64,000 bases of DNA. Origin: Polyodon spathula. Taxonomy: Eukaryota > Chordata > Actinopteri > Acipenseriformes > Polyodontidae. The notes beneath the pieces were generated by a model, which worked only from the letters and a program-made list of their open reading frames with translations, searched no databases and was not told the DNA's origin. This document shows positions 22,967 to 33,480 of this stretch, piece by piece. The DNA lies in the NCBI RefSeq assembly GCF_017654505.1, contig NC_054543.1, positions 20,844,976 through 20,908,975 of the forward strand. The letters are read 5' to 3'. Each line of letters begins with the position of its first letter. Position 1 is the stretch's first letter. A program made the position numbers and the translations under genes.

Positions 22967-25837
22967 GCCTGGAACAAAACCCAAGAAGTCCCCTGAATCC
23001 TGGTGGAATTGCCAGAGAGCTTCTATGGTGGAGGCATATTGGCCAGTTCATAAGCACCATTTAGACAGACGTTGCTTAGACAGAGCCTGTCCCTGGGACA
23101 TAGCCCCGTAACAGACCAAAAATTGTTCTGACTGCCTCCAGCTTTTAGTCTTGTCAACATACTACGCTAATGCCTGCACTGGGCAAATTATATGGAGCTG
23201 ACGCTCCCTGTCAATTGGAAAGGAGGGGGGATGAAAAGCCTCCAATTCCACCAACCGGTTAACAAGAAAAGCTTCGGCAAAAAAAGCAGGGTTAGTACGA
23301 TGGGTAACCTTCGTTCTGGCCTCTGAAAAGATTAAGCAGGCTTTTGATACTGAGAATACTTGCATTTCACTCACCCGCTTAGCAGAGATGATTGCAAGCA
23401 AGAAAGCCGCCTTGAAACATATTTGAGCTCAGCTGAGTGCATGGGCTCAAATGTAGGTTTCATCAGTACATCAAGCACTATATTCAACTTCCAACAAGGA
23501 ACTATATCCTTCAACGGTGGCCTATGCCATCGGGAGTCTTTCAAAAATTGCCCCACCAAAAAATGAGCTCCTGGGGAGACGTTATTTTTACATGGCACAC
23601 CGACATGAATAAACCTTTAAAAGTAGATGGGGATTTCCTCTCATCAAAGAGGTCCTGTAAAACTTGCAGTATAACCGCCATGGGGCTTGTCGTTGGTTCG
23701 AAACCACTAGACAGGCACCACGCCTGGAATACACCCTAACTTTTACCCATAATGGAAACCGGTAGAGGCTGCCCTGGCATTTTGTAGAGTGTCAGTCACC
23801 CTGTTCGATAACCCCTGATGGCTCAAATACAGCCGTTCAGGGGCCAGACTAAGAGCCGTAGACTTGATGAGTTGGGGTGCCACAAAGCATGTCACGGTGC
23901 ATCGGTAGTTCCTGTGGCTGGCTGCTCAGGTGCTGCATCAGAGAGGAGAACCAAATTCTCCTGGGCCAGTATGGGCTATTAGGAGCACCCCGGCCCGGTC
24001 CTGTCTGACTTTCTGCAGACATAGCAGGAGCAGCATGAGTAGTGGAAATGCATACAGTAGACGTGCTGGCCACAGGTGTGCCAGTGCATCTACTCCTAGA
24101 GGTCCCCCGTCTCCTTTTATGAAGAACCACTTCAGAACAGTGTGCCAACTACTGAGAGGCAAAGGACGACATCTGGTCTCCCAAATCTCTCCCAAATGAG
24201 GCTCACGATCTCGGGATGGAGTTTTGAGAAGGAGGTCCGCAGCACAATTGAGTGAGAGGAGGTTCTGTTATGCCCACAGCAGATGCTTCTGGGCCACACG
24301 GTGGAGACTAGGTGACCGCAAACCACCCTGGTGGTTGATGTAGGACACCACAGATGCGTGTTCGTACAGACAACGTATGTGTCTCCCCCAGACCTATTCC
24401 AAAAAGTTCTGCAAGGACAGGAACACTTCCTGCAGTTCTTAAAACATTTCTGTTGCGACCCTTCCATGGGGACTGCCACACCCCTTGCCCTGCCCATATA
24501 TCTGTGGAGACGACCTCCCTCCTAGTGACGCTGCCCAGTGCCATGCCTAGGTGTAGATGGGCCAGCTGTCTCTGCCAAGATAGTGCCAGTAGACAGTGCA
24601 GAGACACTGTCAGCACAAGGTTGTAATTCAACATGGACTGACAAGCCCTGTAGTTGAACCAAGCCTTCAGGCCTCCTGTGCAGGAGATCAAGTGAAAGGG
24701 TGTTGGATGCTTATGCCATCAGGCCCATAAGCCTGTACAAAGCCAGTACTGGCAGTGCCCTGCCAAGCTGAAACAGCTCTAGGCTGGCAGTTATTCTCTT
24801 CACTCTGTCTGTCAACTATCTGGGTGGGCACTAATTGGTTCTTTGCATAATTCACCTTTCGGCCCAACCGAAGTAGGTGGTTGGTAATGAGCTCTGTGTG
24901 TTCGTGTGCCTGTGCTGGAGACTCGGCGCAAATAAGCCAATCTTCCAGGTAGTTGAGGAACCTGATGCCTCTGAGTCAACAGGGCCAGTATAGCCTACAT
25001 GCACTTTGCAAGTACACATGGAGCTAGAGAGAGGCTGAACGGCAGAACACAGAACTGTTACCTTGTTCCCTGAAAGATTAACCTCGGGTACTTCTTGTAC
25101 ACTGGTTTTATTGGGATATGAATATAGGCGTCCATTAGGTCCACTATGGTGAACCAGTCACCTGGCCTGATTGGCTGCAACAGCCGTTGAAAAATCAGCA
25201 TCTTGCACCGTCTTTGACTGAGATCCAATTTTAACTATGAGATTGGGGCTCGGTCTGAGGCCGCCGTCCCTTTTTGGTACCAGAAATACCTGCAATAGCA
25301 CTCACTGTTCTTGTTTGAGAGGTTTACTATACAAATGACTCACTTTCGCAGCAGAGCTGCTACCTCCTGAGCCACATGGGTGGTGGCTTGTGGGTCAATG
25401 ACAATTGTTACTGTCATGCCCTGGAAGAGAGGAGGACCGTTGGAACTCAAACGAGTAACCAGTTTGAACAGTAGTGAGAACCCAGGGTTCTGTGGTGCTG
25501 CTTCACCTGAAGCGTAGCCTGCGTCTGTTGCCTAGGCACAGAGCGATTGAAAGTACGCCTGCCTCCGTGAAAAGCGAGTGCGGGCTGTTTCCGTGCAGGT
25601 CCATGAAAAGTGGAAGCCAACTGCTACATGGTCTTTGGTGAAACTGAAGCTTAGAGTGCCACTGTGCTGTAGGCTGCAAAACTGCAGTAGCTCATTGTAT
25701 CAGGGGCATAAGCTCTTCCGATTAGGAAATCTGTGTGACCGTGGCACTGTTAGTCTGTATTATCAGATGGGAACGCTACATCCTGTTCATCAGCCTCCTC
25801 CGGGGAGTCAATAGATAGTGCATTACTCCCTAAATCA
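22967..25837 (-). mobile_element. DIRS-type tyrosine-recombinase retroelement (pol region)
   Basis: On the minus strand the order is that of DIRS pol: reverse transcriptase (about 25000-25330), RNase H (about 24200-24420, with KLHPEIVSLIWERFGRPDVV) and tyrosine recombinase (about 22980-23400). The recombinase part contains LAIISAKRVSEMQVFSVSKA, then NPAFFAEAFLVNRLVELEAF and FPIDRERQLHIICPVQALA, and finishes near the LSKQRLSKW-like stretch at 23050. The C-terminal HxxR/Tyr segment is missing. Numerous frameshifts and stops make it a pseudogene. The gag side lies beyond a nested hAT element, at 27437-27930. DIRS elements integrate with a recombinase and lack an integrase. Confidence 0.82.
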
Positions 25838-26033
25838 GTGGTTTTCAAACTTTTTAGGTCCCGTACCCTTTCCAAAAAATCTAGTCTACCACGTACCCCC
25901 CATCTCAGATAGGGTCATACTATATCCATTAAAACAGAAAAAAAACTATTTTCTAATTACTAGGCTTAAGTACTTACTGATGTTAACTGAAAAAAATAAT
26001 TAACAATAAAAGGCCACTCTAAAATGTGTAATT

Positions 26034-26690
26034 TTGTCACACAACACAATGCTACAGATGTCTCAAGTTTTGAGGGAGCGTGCAATTGGCATGCTGACTG
26101 CAGGAATGTCCACCAGAGCTATTGCCAGAGAATTGAATGTTCATTTCTCTACCATAAGCTGCCTCTGTCATTTTACAGAATTTGGCAGTACATCCAACCG
26201 GCCTCACAACTGCAGACCACGTGTAACCACGCCAGCCCAGAACCTCCACATCCGGCTTCTTCACCTGCGGAATCATCTGAGACCAGCAAAAACACCAGCT
26301 GATGAAACTGTGGGTTTGCACAACCGAAGAATTTCTGCACAAACTGTCTGAAACCATCTCAGGGAAGCTCATCTACGTGCTCGTCGTCCTCACCAGGATC
26401 TTGACCTGATTGCAGTTCGGCGTCGTGACCGACTTCAGTGGGCAAATGCTCACCTTCGATGGCCACTGGCATGCTGGAGAAGTGTGCTCTTCACGGATGA
26501 ATCCTGGTTTCAACTGTACCGGGCAGATGGCAGACAGCGTGTATGGAGACGTGTGGGCGAGTGGTTTGCTGATGTCAACGCTGTGAACAGAGGGCCCCAT
26601 GGTGGTGGAGGGGTTACGGTATGGGCAAGCATAAGCTACGGACAACTAACACAATTGCATTTTATCAATGGCAATTTGATTTACACACAC
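26034..26690 (+). pseudogene. Tc1-type transposase relic
   Basis: The plus-strand frame gives a helix-turn-helix region (RERAIGMLTAGMSTRAIARE, then LNVHFSTISCL). After a TGA at 26349 it gives RRRDRLQWANAHLRWP, then LFTDESWFQLYRADGRQRVW with the first catalytic Asp, then GPHGGGGVTVWASISYG. The frame is cut at about 26690 by another Tc1, before the second catalytic Asp. At least one internal stop and the missing C-terminal third make it inactive. It belongs to a different Tc1 group from the copies at 59.5 kb and 61 kb. Confidence 0.85.
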
Positions 26691-27290
26691 ACGGTTGTAT
26701 GCAAAAGTTTGGGCACCACTGGAAAAAAAACGTATGTTACAATTAATCTTTCAGTTAACAGAAGTTGACCTGACCGCTACATGGTACAAATTTAAACATA
26801 ACACCTTTCTGCAAATTTTAATACAGGATTACTATTTATTTGCATTTATTACAGGTTCAAAATAATAAACAAAAGTGAGCATGGCGCGTGCAAAAGTTTC
26901 AGCACCCTGTCACTTGGTAACACCTCCTTTGGCAGCTATAACTGCTTCCAAATGTTTCCTGTAGCCAGATAAGAGTCTTTCTATTCTTCCCTGTGGAACT
27001 TTTTTCCAACTCTTCCTTGCAGAACTCTTCCAGCTCAGAAAGAGTCTTAGGTCTCCTTGCATGCACTGCATGTTTAAGATCTCCCCACAGATTCCAAAAC
27101 CTTTCTCCTTCTTTCTTGTAAATATTTTATGGTTGATTTTGAGGTATGTTTTGGATCATTGTCTTGCTGAATTATACAACCTCTTTTCGGCTTCAGTGTC
27201 CTGACTGACTTTAGGACATTAGCTTCTAGGATTTGAAGCCCTAACAAGTGAATCAACCTTTCTGGGCCTTAGTAATCATCTTTTTAAGAA
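26690..27290 (-). mobile_element. Truncated Tc1 transposon nested in another Tc1
   Basis: The left boundary carries GGTTGTATGCAAAAGTTTGG, a Tc1-type terminal repeat of a TGGGCACC-containing family. The minus-strand frame at 27074-27256 holds CIIQQDNDPKHTSKSTIKYL, the conserved block around the second catalytic Asp. The rest of the transposase is missing. Confidence 0.7.
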
Positions 27291-27436
27291 GTAATTAAGA
27301 ATGGTCCAAAAGGGTGTGTAGGCTAATGCAATTAATCTGTTGTCCGTCATTACAGGATTTTTCTTGCTTACCCCCTGAGGAGCGCTAGAGTATCCCCAGG
27401 GGTACGCGTACCCCAGTTTGAAAACCCTTGCCCTAG

Positions 27437-27930
27437 AACATATGCCCTTGCCTGCAGGGGTAGGTGGGAAAAGTGGGGAAGAGATCAGTGATACCGGTGC
27501 TGCTGAGCGCTCTTGCAGCAGTTCAGTAAGAATAACCTGGTGGTCTGACAGGAGCTCCCACATCTTATCTATCTGCTCCCTAACTATGTGAATGCTGAGC
27601 TTTCTTTTTCCTCCTTTTTGGAGGGAGAGAAGGTCAAGGAGGAAGTTGAGGAGCATGGCTTCTCGACTGGACTCCTTGACACAGAGCCACAGGAGGAGGG
27701 TCCAGTCTCACTGACCGAGCATGGCGATGCAGAGTGCTGAACGGCCACGAGGGAGCATTCCCTGGAATGATGGACAGCTGACAGTCCAGAATATGCTTGG
27801 TGAAGGAGGCACAAAAGTAATACGAAGTGCGATCAATCAGAGCCAGACAGACAATGCACTTAACATGTCCATCCACTGGAGGCAACTTAGCCTTGCAAGA
27901 AAAAACATGCATGAACCGAGGCATGGCAGA
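27437..27930 (-). mobile_element. DIRS element, gag-side remnant
   Basis: Continues the DIRS element beyond the nested hAT. Minus-strand frames include a Cys/His cluster (SCKAKLPPVDGHVKCIVCLA at about 27840-27895, then a further Cys and His) and the stretch EQIDKMWELLSDHQVILTEL, which suits the first frame of DIRS elements. Frames are broken. The outer terminal repeat of this element was not found. Confidence 0.6.
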
Positions 27931-27939
27931 ACAGACTAT

Positions 27940-28400
27940 GTAGTATTAGACGGTGTCAGTACGCAATATGCAGTGACAGTACTGATGCACACAAAAACGA
28001 GTGTCCATGCATAATTTGGACAGTACCTATCCACAGAAGGGATAGTGTCAATGCACTTAGACAACAGTGTCAGTGCGCACAACATGCAGTATTGGTACAC
28101 ACAAAAAACAGTGTACGTACACAACATGGACAGTGTCAGTATAGTGTCAATGCGTAATCAACAGTGTCAATGCACTCAAAAAAAAGTGTCAGTGTGCACA
28201 ATAGCGTCAGTGTATAATATAGACAATTTGTTGCACACAACCGACAGTGTCAGTATGAACAATATACAGTGTCAGTATGCACAGTATACAGTGTCAGAAC
28301 ACACAGTACACAGTTTCAGTGTCACAACAGACAGTATCAGAGTAGACAGTGTCAGTACATACAGTAGACAATGTCAGCACAATAGATAGTGTCAGTGCAA
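27940..28400. repeat. Degenerate GTGTCAGT-rich tandem repeat
   Basis: Dozens of variants of an ACAGTGTCAGTRYRCACA motif follow one another at uneven spacing of about 17-33 bp. Open frames through it are artefacts of the repeat. Confidence 0.8.
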
Positions 28401-28734
28401 CCTCGGTTCCAGTATTTCCAGGAGCGGGGTCAACAATGTTGCAGTTCTCGTTAGTGGTGACTGAGTACTAAAGATCCCAGAAAGGGCGGCACTTGAGCCG
28501 CAAGCTTCCTGAGGGGCAATAGACCACGGCAGGACTTTACCAGCACTCAGCTGAAATACAAAAAGATAGAAATAAACCATTTTTACTTCAGCAATTCAAT
28601 ATTATAAATTTAGCATTTAAAAGCAAAGCTCAAAAATGTTAAAGAAAAGTAATTAAAAAGGTAATAAACTTATATTAATGCTCTCTCAACTATTCAGGCT
28701 CAGCTGAAAAGGAAAATGGCATCATTGTAAGTGT
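28401..28734. other. Non-coding DNA, no gene seen
   Basis: No coding or repeat structure recognised. Confidence 0.35.
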
Positions 28735-29500
28735 GTGTAGCTCCTTTATGCTCTCGGAGCAACAGCCACGTCACACTGCTCTGACGAGAAGTCTTTGGTG
28801 TAAAATTTCAGGCACAGTGCCCCGGACAAAATGGTCCAAGAATCAATTTCAAGGGTTAGGTGGAAGTCGGCCATCTAGAAAGAGGACGGAGCTATGGTAC
28901 ACCAAGTCATCGACCTGGAATGGAAGCGATCTGGCAACCTCGGATTGGACGAGAAACGTTTGCACTCGCTAGCCAAGGGGGCGTGACTGACGGTACATAA
29001 GGGGACATAACGAGGTGATCTGTTCCTTTGTTATGGTTATGATGAAACCGTACTGTAAAATTACAGTGAGTGTTATGTTTGTTTTGTTGCGTCTAAAATC
29101 TACTTATTTGTTCTTATTAAATGGTTAACACGATCTGGAGCTGTCACTTAAGGCCAGCACTAAACCTGGACAACACTTCACCACTGCACAAATAAACTGT
29201 ACTTCACTTTAGCACTCCATCTGGGTTTGTGATCGTGTGTGTTGTGTGTGTTCTACTTGGAACAGTGTAATATTATTTTGGGACTGCAACCTGTTGTTTA
29301 GATTGTGCAACACACATTGCTGTGTATTGCCTGGGATTATTCTTTGTGGTCACCAGACCAGGATTATTTTGTTATCATATTTGTTATCTGTCTTTGGTTC
29401 CATAATCACAAAACCTCGACACCTGCACACTCCAAGACACTTTGCCATAGGAGTCTTAAAGGGAAACACCCAATGATTAATAGTCCCTAATAGAAAGGGA
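28735..29500 (+). mobile_element. LTR-like repeat, family D, copy 1
   Basis: Sequence homologous to 44990-45276 plus 47213-47590, in the same orientation. Shared landmarks are GGTGATCTGTTC, GGAGCTGT, CCAGCACTAAAC and CACTTTGCCA. Repeat status is therefore supported by two divergent copies. The length (about 0.7 kb) and lack of coding sequence suggest an LTR, but exact TG/CA ends and a target duplication were not established. A Tc1 end is inserted directly after it at 29508. Confidence 0.5.
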
Positions 29501-29507
29501 ACACGTA

Positions 29508-29790
29508 CAGTGCCTATAGGAAGTATTCACCCCCTTGGATGTTTTCAGTTTGTTGATGCATTTAAATTGGATTTTTTTTCCCCTTCGATTTACACAACCT
29601 ACTCAACACTTTCAATGTGTTAAAAAATAGGGGGGAGGGGGGATCTGCTCTGACACTTCTAAATAAGCTCAGGTGCAACCAACTGCCTTCAGAATTCACA
29701 CAGTAAGTTAAATGGAGTCCATGTGTGTGCAATAAGGGTGGTTCACATGATTTTAGAATTAAATAAACCTCCTACAATAGTATATCGGGG
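29508..29790 (+). mobile_element. 5' end of a Tc1-type transposon
   Basis: Begins CAGTGCCTATAGGAAGTATT after a TA dinucleotide. The same terminal sequence, inverted, ends the Tc1 at 60733. The AAGCTCAGGTGCAACCAACT segment parallels AGCTCAGGTGTAACCAATCG at 59401. It stops before the transposase gene, so it is a 5' fragment. Confidence 0.75.
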
Positions 29791-30876
29791 TTCCCACCAG
29801 CGCTGTTGACCATAACAGAGTGTTATGTTCTTACCTGGAAAAATCCAAAATTCAACAATTTTACTATAATCCTTTTGTAGGACTTCAGTTTCCCATAGAT
29901 AGATTTTCATATAGTATGTAGGTTTTAAAATATAAAATGTGGGATGCAGTTCATGTCCAGTTTTACTTGCGATAAGTGGAAAAAAGTTTGTTGTATATTC
30001 CTTAACTATAACAACAGTTACAAACAGGGTTTTACACTTATTCTTGCAAGCACACGTGTGATCAAGTGTAAGTTACGTATTTCAGTGGTGCAACAACCAT
30101 ATCTATCTATCTATCTATCTATAACATTAAGGTATTTTTTTCTCCCCCTACTAAAAAAAAACACAGTAAACAAATAAATGCGCAACACTAACTATGTACA
30201 TAACGCCCTAGATGAGAAGGGAGCCTCAATGTAGCAAGCACATTTTATTTTACGGTAGTACAGTTCTGAAAGAAAATGCAAGATAAACTACATACAGAAC
30301 AGCAGTCCTTCCGAAGTTCTTATAGGTGGTTTCTGTTGTTTTGTTTTTAGTAATTCCCTTACTCAATCCCGTACAAATAAAACAATGTGCTTACTATCTA
30401 TGAGAAGATTTAGTTTAATTTCGATTTCTCTTGCAGAGAAATTACAAACAAGAAAATTACAGTGAGAAAAAAAAATAACCGAGTTGGAAATATTGTAGTT
30501 TTTACAGAAATCAAGCTGATATCCTGACGTAATTTTTGGTGCAGAAAAACATTTACTTCACACTCTTGGACTGAACTGCCACACCAGCATTGTCCCGCCC
30601 CTTAACAACCAATACACACTCCTGATTCGCTGGTACCACTATCCTGACCTTCTACTTCCCACCTAAAAGGCTCTTGGTAACTGTCACCGATAAACATACT
30701 GTAGTCAATGTAGGTTAGCCACAAACGCTGCTACATACAGGTAGGCTACTGTATTACAGAAAATAAGCAACTGCGATACTTCTAAAATGTAGAAGGAATA
30801 ATGTATATAATGGAATACATTGTAGGAATAATGGATCAATTTAAAATAAACGCTGAAGCACCAAATTGAAGAAATA
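29791..30876. other. Non-coding DNA with an ATCT repeat
   Basis: An (ATCT)n tract lies at about 30096-30120. No gene recognised. Confidence 0.45.
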
Positions 30877-30897
30877 TGGTGTGTGTGTGTGTGTGTG

Positions 30898-30977
<80 letters not shown>
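30877..30977. repeat. Compound (GT)n-(AT)n microsatellite
   Basis: A GT run of about 30 bp is followed directly by an AT run of about 70 bp. Confidence 0.95.
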
Positions 30978-30982
<5 letters not shown>

Positions 30983-31564
30983 CAAAAGCAAAACTCCACA
31001 ATCACAACATCACAGTAAAGTTTATTAAACTATTTAAAATGTGAGAATGCACGTTATTAGTATAGCTTTTTTTTAGCAATCAATAAGTAGCCTATAGTAT
31101 TTTAACTACAAATAATACAATACAGCTCACATGCAGAAACTATGCTGTAGGCTACGACTGAAAAAAAAAAAAATGCTTAGGCCATTTTAATGTTTTGAAA
31201 AGTAAAGACAGGTTTCTCAGTCGGACAGAAATTGTAACACTATGGCAAAAGTCTAGTTTCCCCTCCGTGGAATGGCGTCCATGCATTGCTATGACGCAGA
31301 CTCTGCATCTACCTACTGACAGCCATAGATATAAAATATTATGCTGACAACTACTTCCACAAAAAGTAAATATGTGCATGACTTGTCCTGCCTTGTCTGC
31401 AGGGGGTTGCGAGGATCTCCCTTTCTTTCCCTGCCCCTGCTCCCATCCCCCACTCCTTTCACCACCACACCCTGTATGTAACTACAATACAGTTTCTGTG
31501 AGGAGATGTTAAGTACTGTATATATGCACTGGTATCTACTGGTAATTGGGTACTCTACTGTTCT
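30978..31564. other. Non-coding DNA, no gene seen
   Basis: The minus-strand frame at 31152-31379 has no recognisable domain. Confidence 0.4.
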
Positions 31565-31735
31565 ATCAAATTACCACAACTTACCACAAAGTACCCCAAA
31601 GTTACCCCAACGTACCTCACAGTTACCACAAAGTAACCACAGTGCCAAAAATTACCACAAAGTAGCCAGAAATTATCACAAATTACCCAAAAGTTAACAC
31701 AAAGTACCACAAATTCCCACACAGTAACCACAACG
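31565..31735. repeat. Degenerate TTACCACAAAG tandem repeat
   Basis: About fifteen imperfect copies of an 11-12 bp unit (variants of TTACCACAAAG and TACCCCAAAG). The plus-strand frame through it, rich in NYHKLP-like residues, is a repeat artefact. Confidence 0.85.
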
Positions 31736-32538
31736 TTATTTGAGTTACTTGTAATAAGCTGTTTTGGTTTTTTTTGTCTTTTTACATTTATTTATGTATG
31801 TTTATTTATACAGGAAAAAAGGTGTACAGTCAGTGATAAAAGACATTTACACATAGATCACACCAACGATCCCAAAAGCCTGGTTTACAGCGGGTTCTTG
31901 TCATGCAGGGGAGATACATGACAGAAGAAATAAGTGGAAGAAGGATTAGATCATGATATGATAAGTTCTTAATGATTATTTACATTACCTGTGTTGCATA
32001 AAAATCCATTAATTAAGTTATGTTTAGTTATCCTCATTTATATAAACATGTAAAAAAAACAAAAAAACACTTCATATGAAGTACTGCACTGAAAACGTAA
32101 TAAAGTATCAAAATATACAAATGCATTGTTTATGCTATTTAAAGATTGTTAGTGGTAGTATGTGGTTACTTGTTACTTTGGGATAAATTTGTGGTACTTT
32201 TCTGTGAAAAAACATAAACAAAACACAGAGCTAATGGTGTATTATCTGGCATATTAATAATAATATGACTAATTTCCCCAGTGAATAAAATGAGCATGGT
32301 CCTAGCTTCAGTTATCACTTGTTACTTAAACTACCCATACAAAAAGCAATTTAATAATGTCAAAGAACAGTTGTCAGATTCAGAATATGCCGAGTCACTA
32401 GTCAGAGATGTGCCAAGTATTAAAAAGTTCCTACTTCAACAGCAACAGCAAGGTTTTCAATGGAGCCATAACAGGGTATTCAAAAACACATGAGGTGGCA
32501 GTATGTGTTTAATGACAGCTGCCTGTTAGGAGACGTAC
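31736..32538. other. Non-coding DNA, no gene seen
   Basis: Probably intronic if the exon at 32539-32661 is real. A small plus-strand frame (32281-32493, MNKMSMVLASVITCYL...) has no supporting features. Confidence 0.4.
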
Positions 32539-32661
32539 CTGCTACATTCAACCACAGTGACTTTCAGCCGTCCCTCCACAATCCTTGTGTCTTGTATGGA
32601 CAGGTCTACATCCACTGACTCTGACGTTGGCTGAACTTGAAATGGAAAAAAAGGCTTGTAT
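32539..32661 (-). CDS. Candidate internal exon of an unidentified host gene
   Basis: The 123-bp minus-strand segment is bounded by a good acceptor (CTCTTCTTTCCAG) and a donor (AGCAG followed by GTACGT). It starts with one base and ends with two, flanking 40 codons: YKPFFPFQVQPTSESVDVDL then SIQDTRIVEGRLKVTVVECS. The alternating hydrophobic pattern of the last third suggests a beta-strand. I cannot name the protein. The AG overhang pairs with the A that opens the weak exon candidate at 8884-8944, and that one's phase fits 5325-5382. Together with the 1.2-kb exon this may be one minus-strand gene whose introns hold the mobile DNA between. This is the best host-exon candidate in the window. Confidence 0.5.
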
Positions 32662-33104
32662 CTGGAAAGAAGAGGGCAGTAAAATGAGAATTGCCTTTTT
32701 GTCCTGTGATCAACTTAAAATACAAACAAAACATTTGTTTGATTATTATGTATTATACTTTTGTGACCTAAAAACAGGTGTAATTATTTTATTAGTAGTA
32801 TTAATATCATCATCATTATTACATTTTTCTCCATTTAAATATATGTTGAGGAAGCCAATTTGCATTGAACACAGAATGAACACAGTATGGCCAATTTACA
32901 TTGAACACAAATTAATATAATATATTTAAATGAAATAAAATGTTAATTTACAAAAAGAAATTTGCAATAATTTTAGATTAAACCGTACAAGAAATAGAAC
33001 ACATAAAACATGGTAAAAAAAAAAAAAAAAAAAAAAAAAAAGGGTGCTGTACACCCATGGAGAGCCTTTATTACATGGAATAAGTGTGCAAGTGGTTGCA
33101 CTAG
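32662..33104. other. Non-coding DNA with poly-A tract
   Basis: A long A tract lies at about 33014-33041. No gene recognised. Confidence 0.4.
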
Positions 33105-33480
33105 ACCACTGGTGGCCAAACCACATATCACATGTGGTTCTTGGGCAGTTCAAGTGTGGCTCCCAGTGAAATGCTGGGTGACACACACTTTGCAGTTCTA
33201 ATGAAATAAAGAAAGCATAATAAAAGAAAAACTAAAAATAAACAGTTTATTATTTTTGTTCTCCATATTCATTTGTGTTTATTATTCTTTCTTCTCTCCC
33301 TTACGTTTCTTTGAGCCTGCATGTTCACAGCACGCTGTTGTGTTTCGTGGAGACAATGGCATTGAGCAAATCTTCTACAAGTGATAAACGAAATTATGAG
33401 GTTTAAGCCAGAACGGGAGGTTTCAGTGAAGGGGAAGTTTGCTTTCACTGAAAACAGTTGTAAACCTCACAACAAATATT
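33105..33480 (+). mobile_element. Probable hAT (ZBED/SCAND3-like) 5' fragment
   Basis: Starts near CCACTGGTGGCCAAACCACA with TCACATGTGGTTCTTG just inside, a common hAT left end. At 33357 an ATG opens MALSKSSTSDKRNYEV followed by a stop, resembling the start of a zinc-BED type hAT transposase in my memory. The rest of the gene is absent or too decayed to see. Confidence 0.4.

Larger units (their letters stand above)
25838..27436. mobile_element. hAT-type element carrying two nested Tc1 relics
   Basis: The left end CAGTGGTTTTCAAAC and right end GTTTGAAAACCCTTG form 15-bp terminal inverted repeats. Subterminal GTACCCCC (left) and GGGGTACGCGTACCCC (right) match as well. Flanks CCCTAAAT and CCCTAGAA look like a slightly decayed 8-bp target duplication. 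It sits inside the DIRS element, whose sequence resumes at 27437. The interior is largely replaced by a plus-strand Tc1 (about 26024-26690) and a minus-strand Tc1 (about 26690-27290). No hAT transposase remains. Confidence 0.75.

Noticed and set aside
23690..23715. GGTTCGAAACC as a possible B box of a tRNA or SINE
   Set aside because: There is no A box at the right distance and the position is inside DIRS pol sequence.
28045..28389. 114-codon plus-strand frame rich in Ser, Val and Gln
   Set aside because: A translation of the degenerate GTGTCAGT repeat.
27950..28400. CRISPR-like array
   Set aside because: The repeat units are irregular and degenerate, spacers are not constant, and the context is a vertebrate-type genome.
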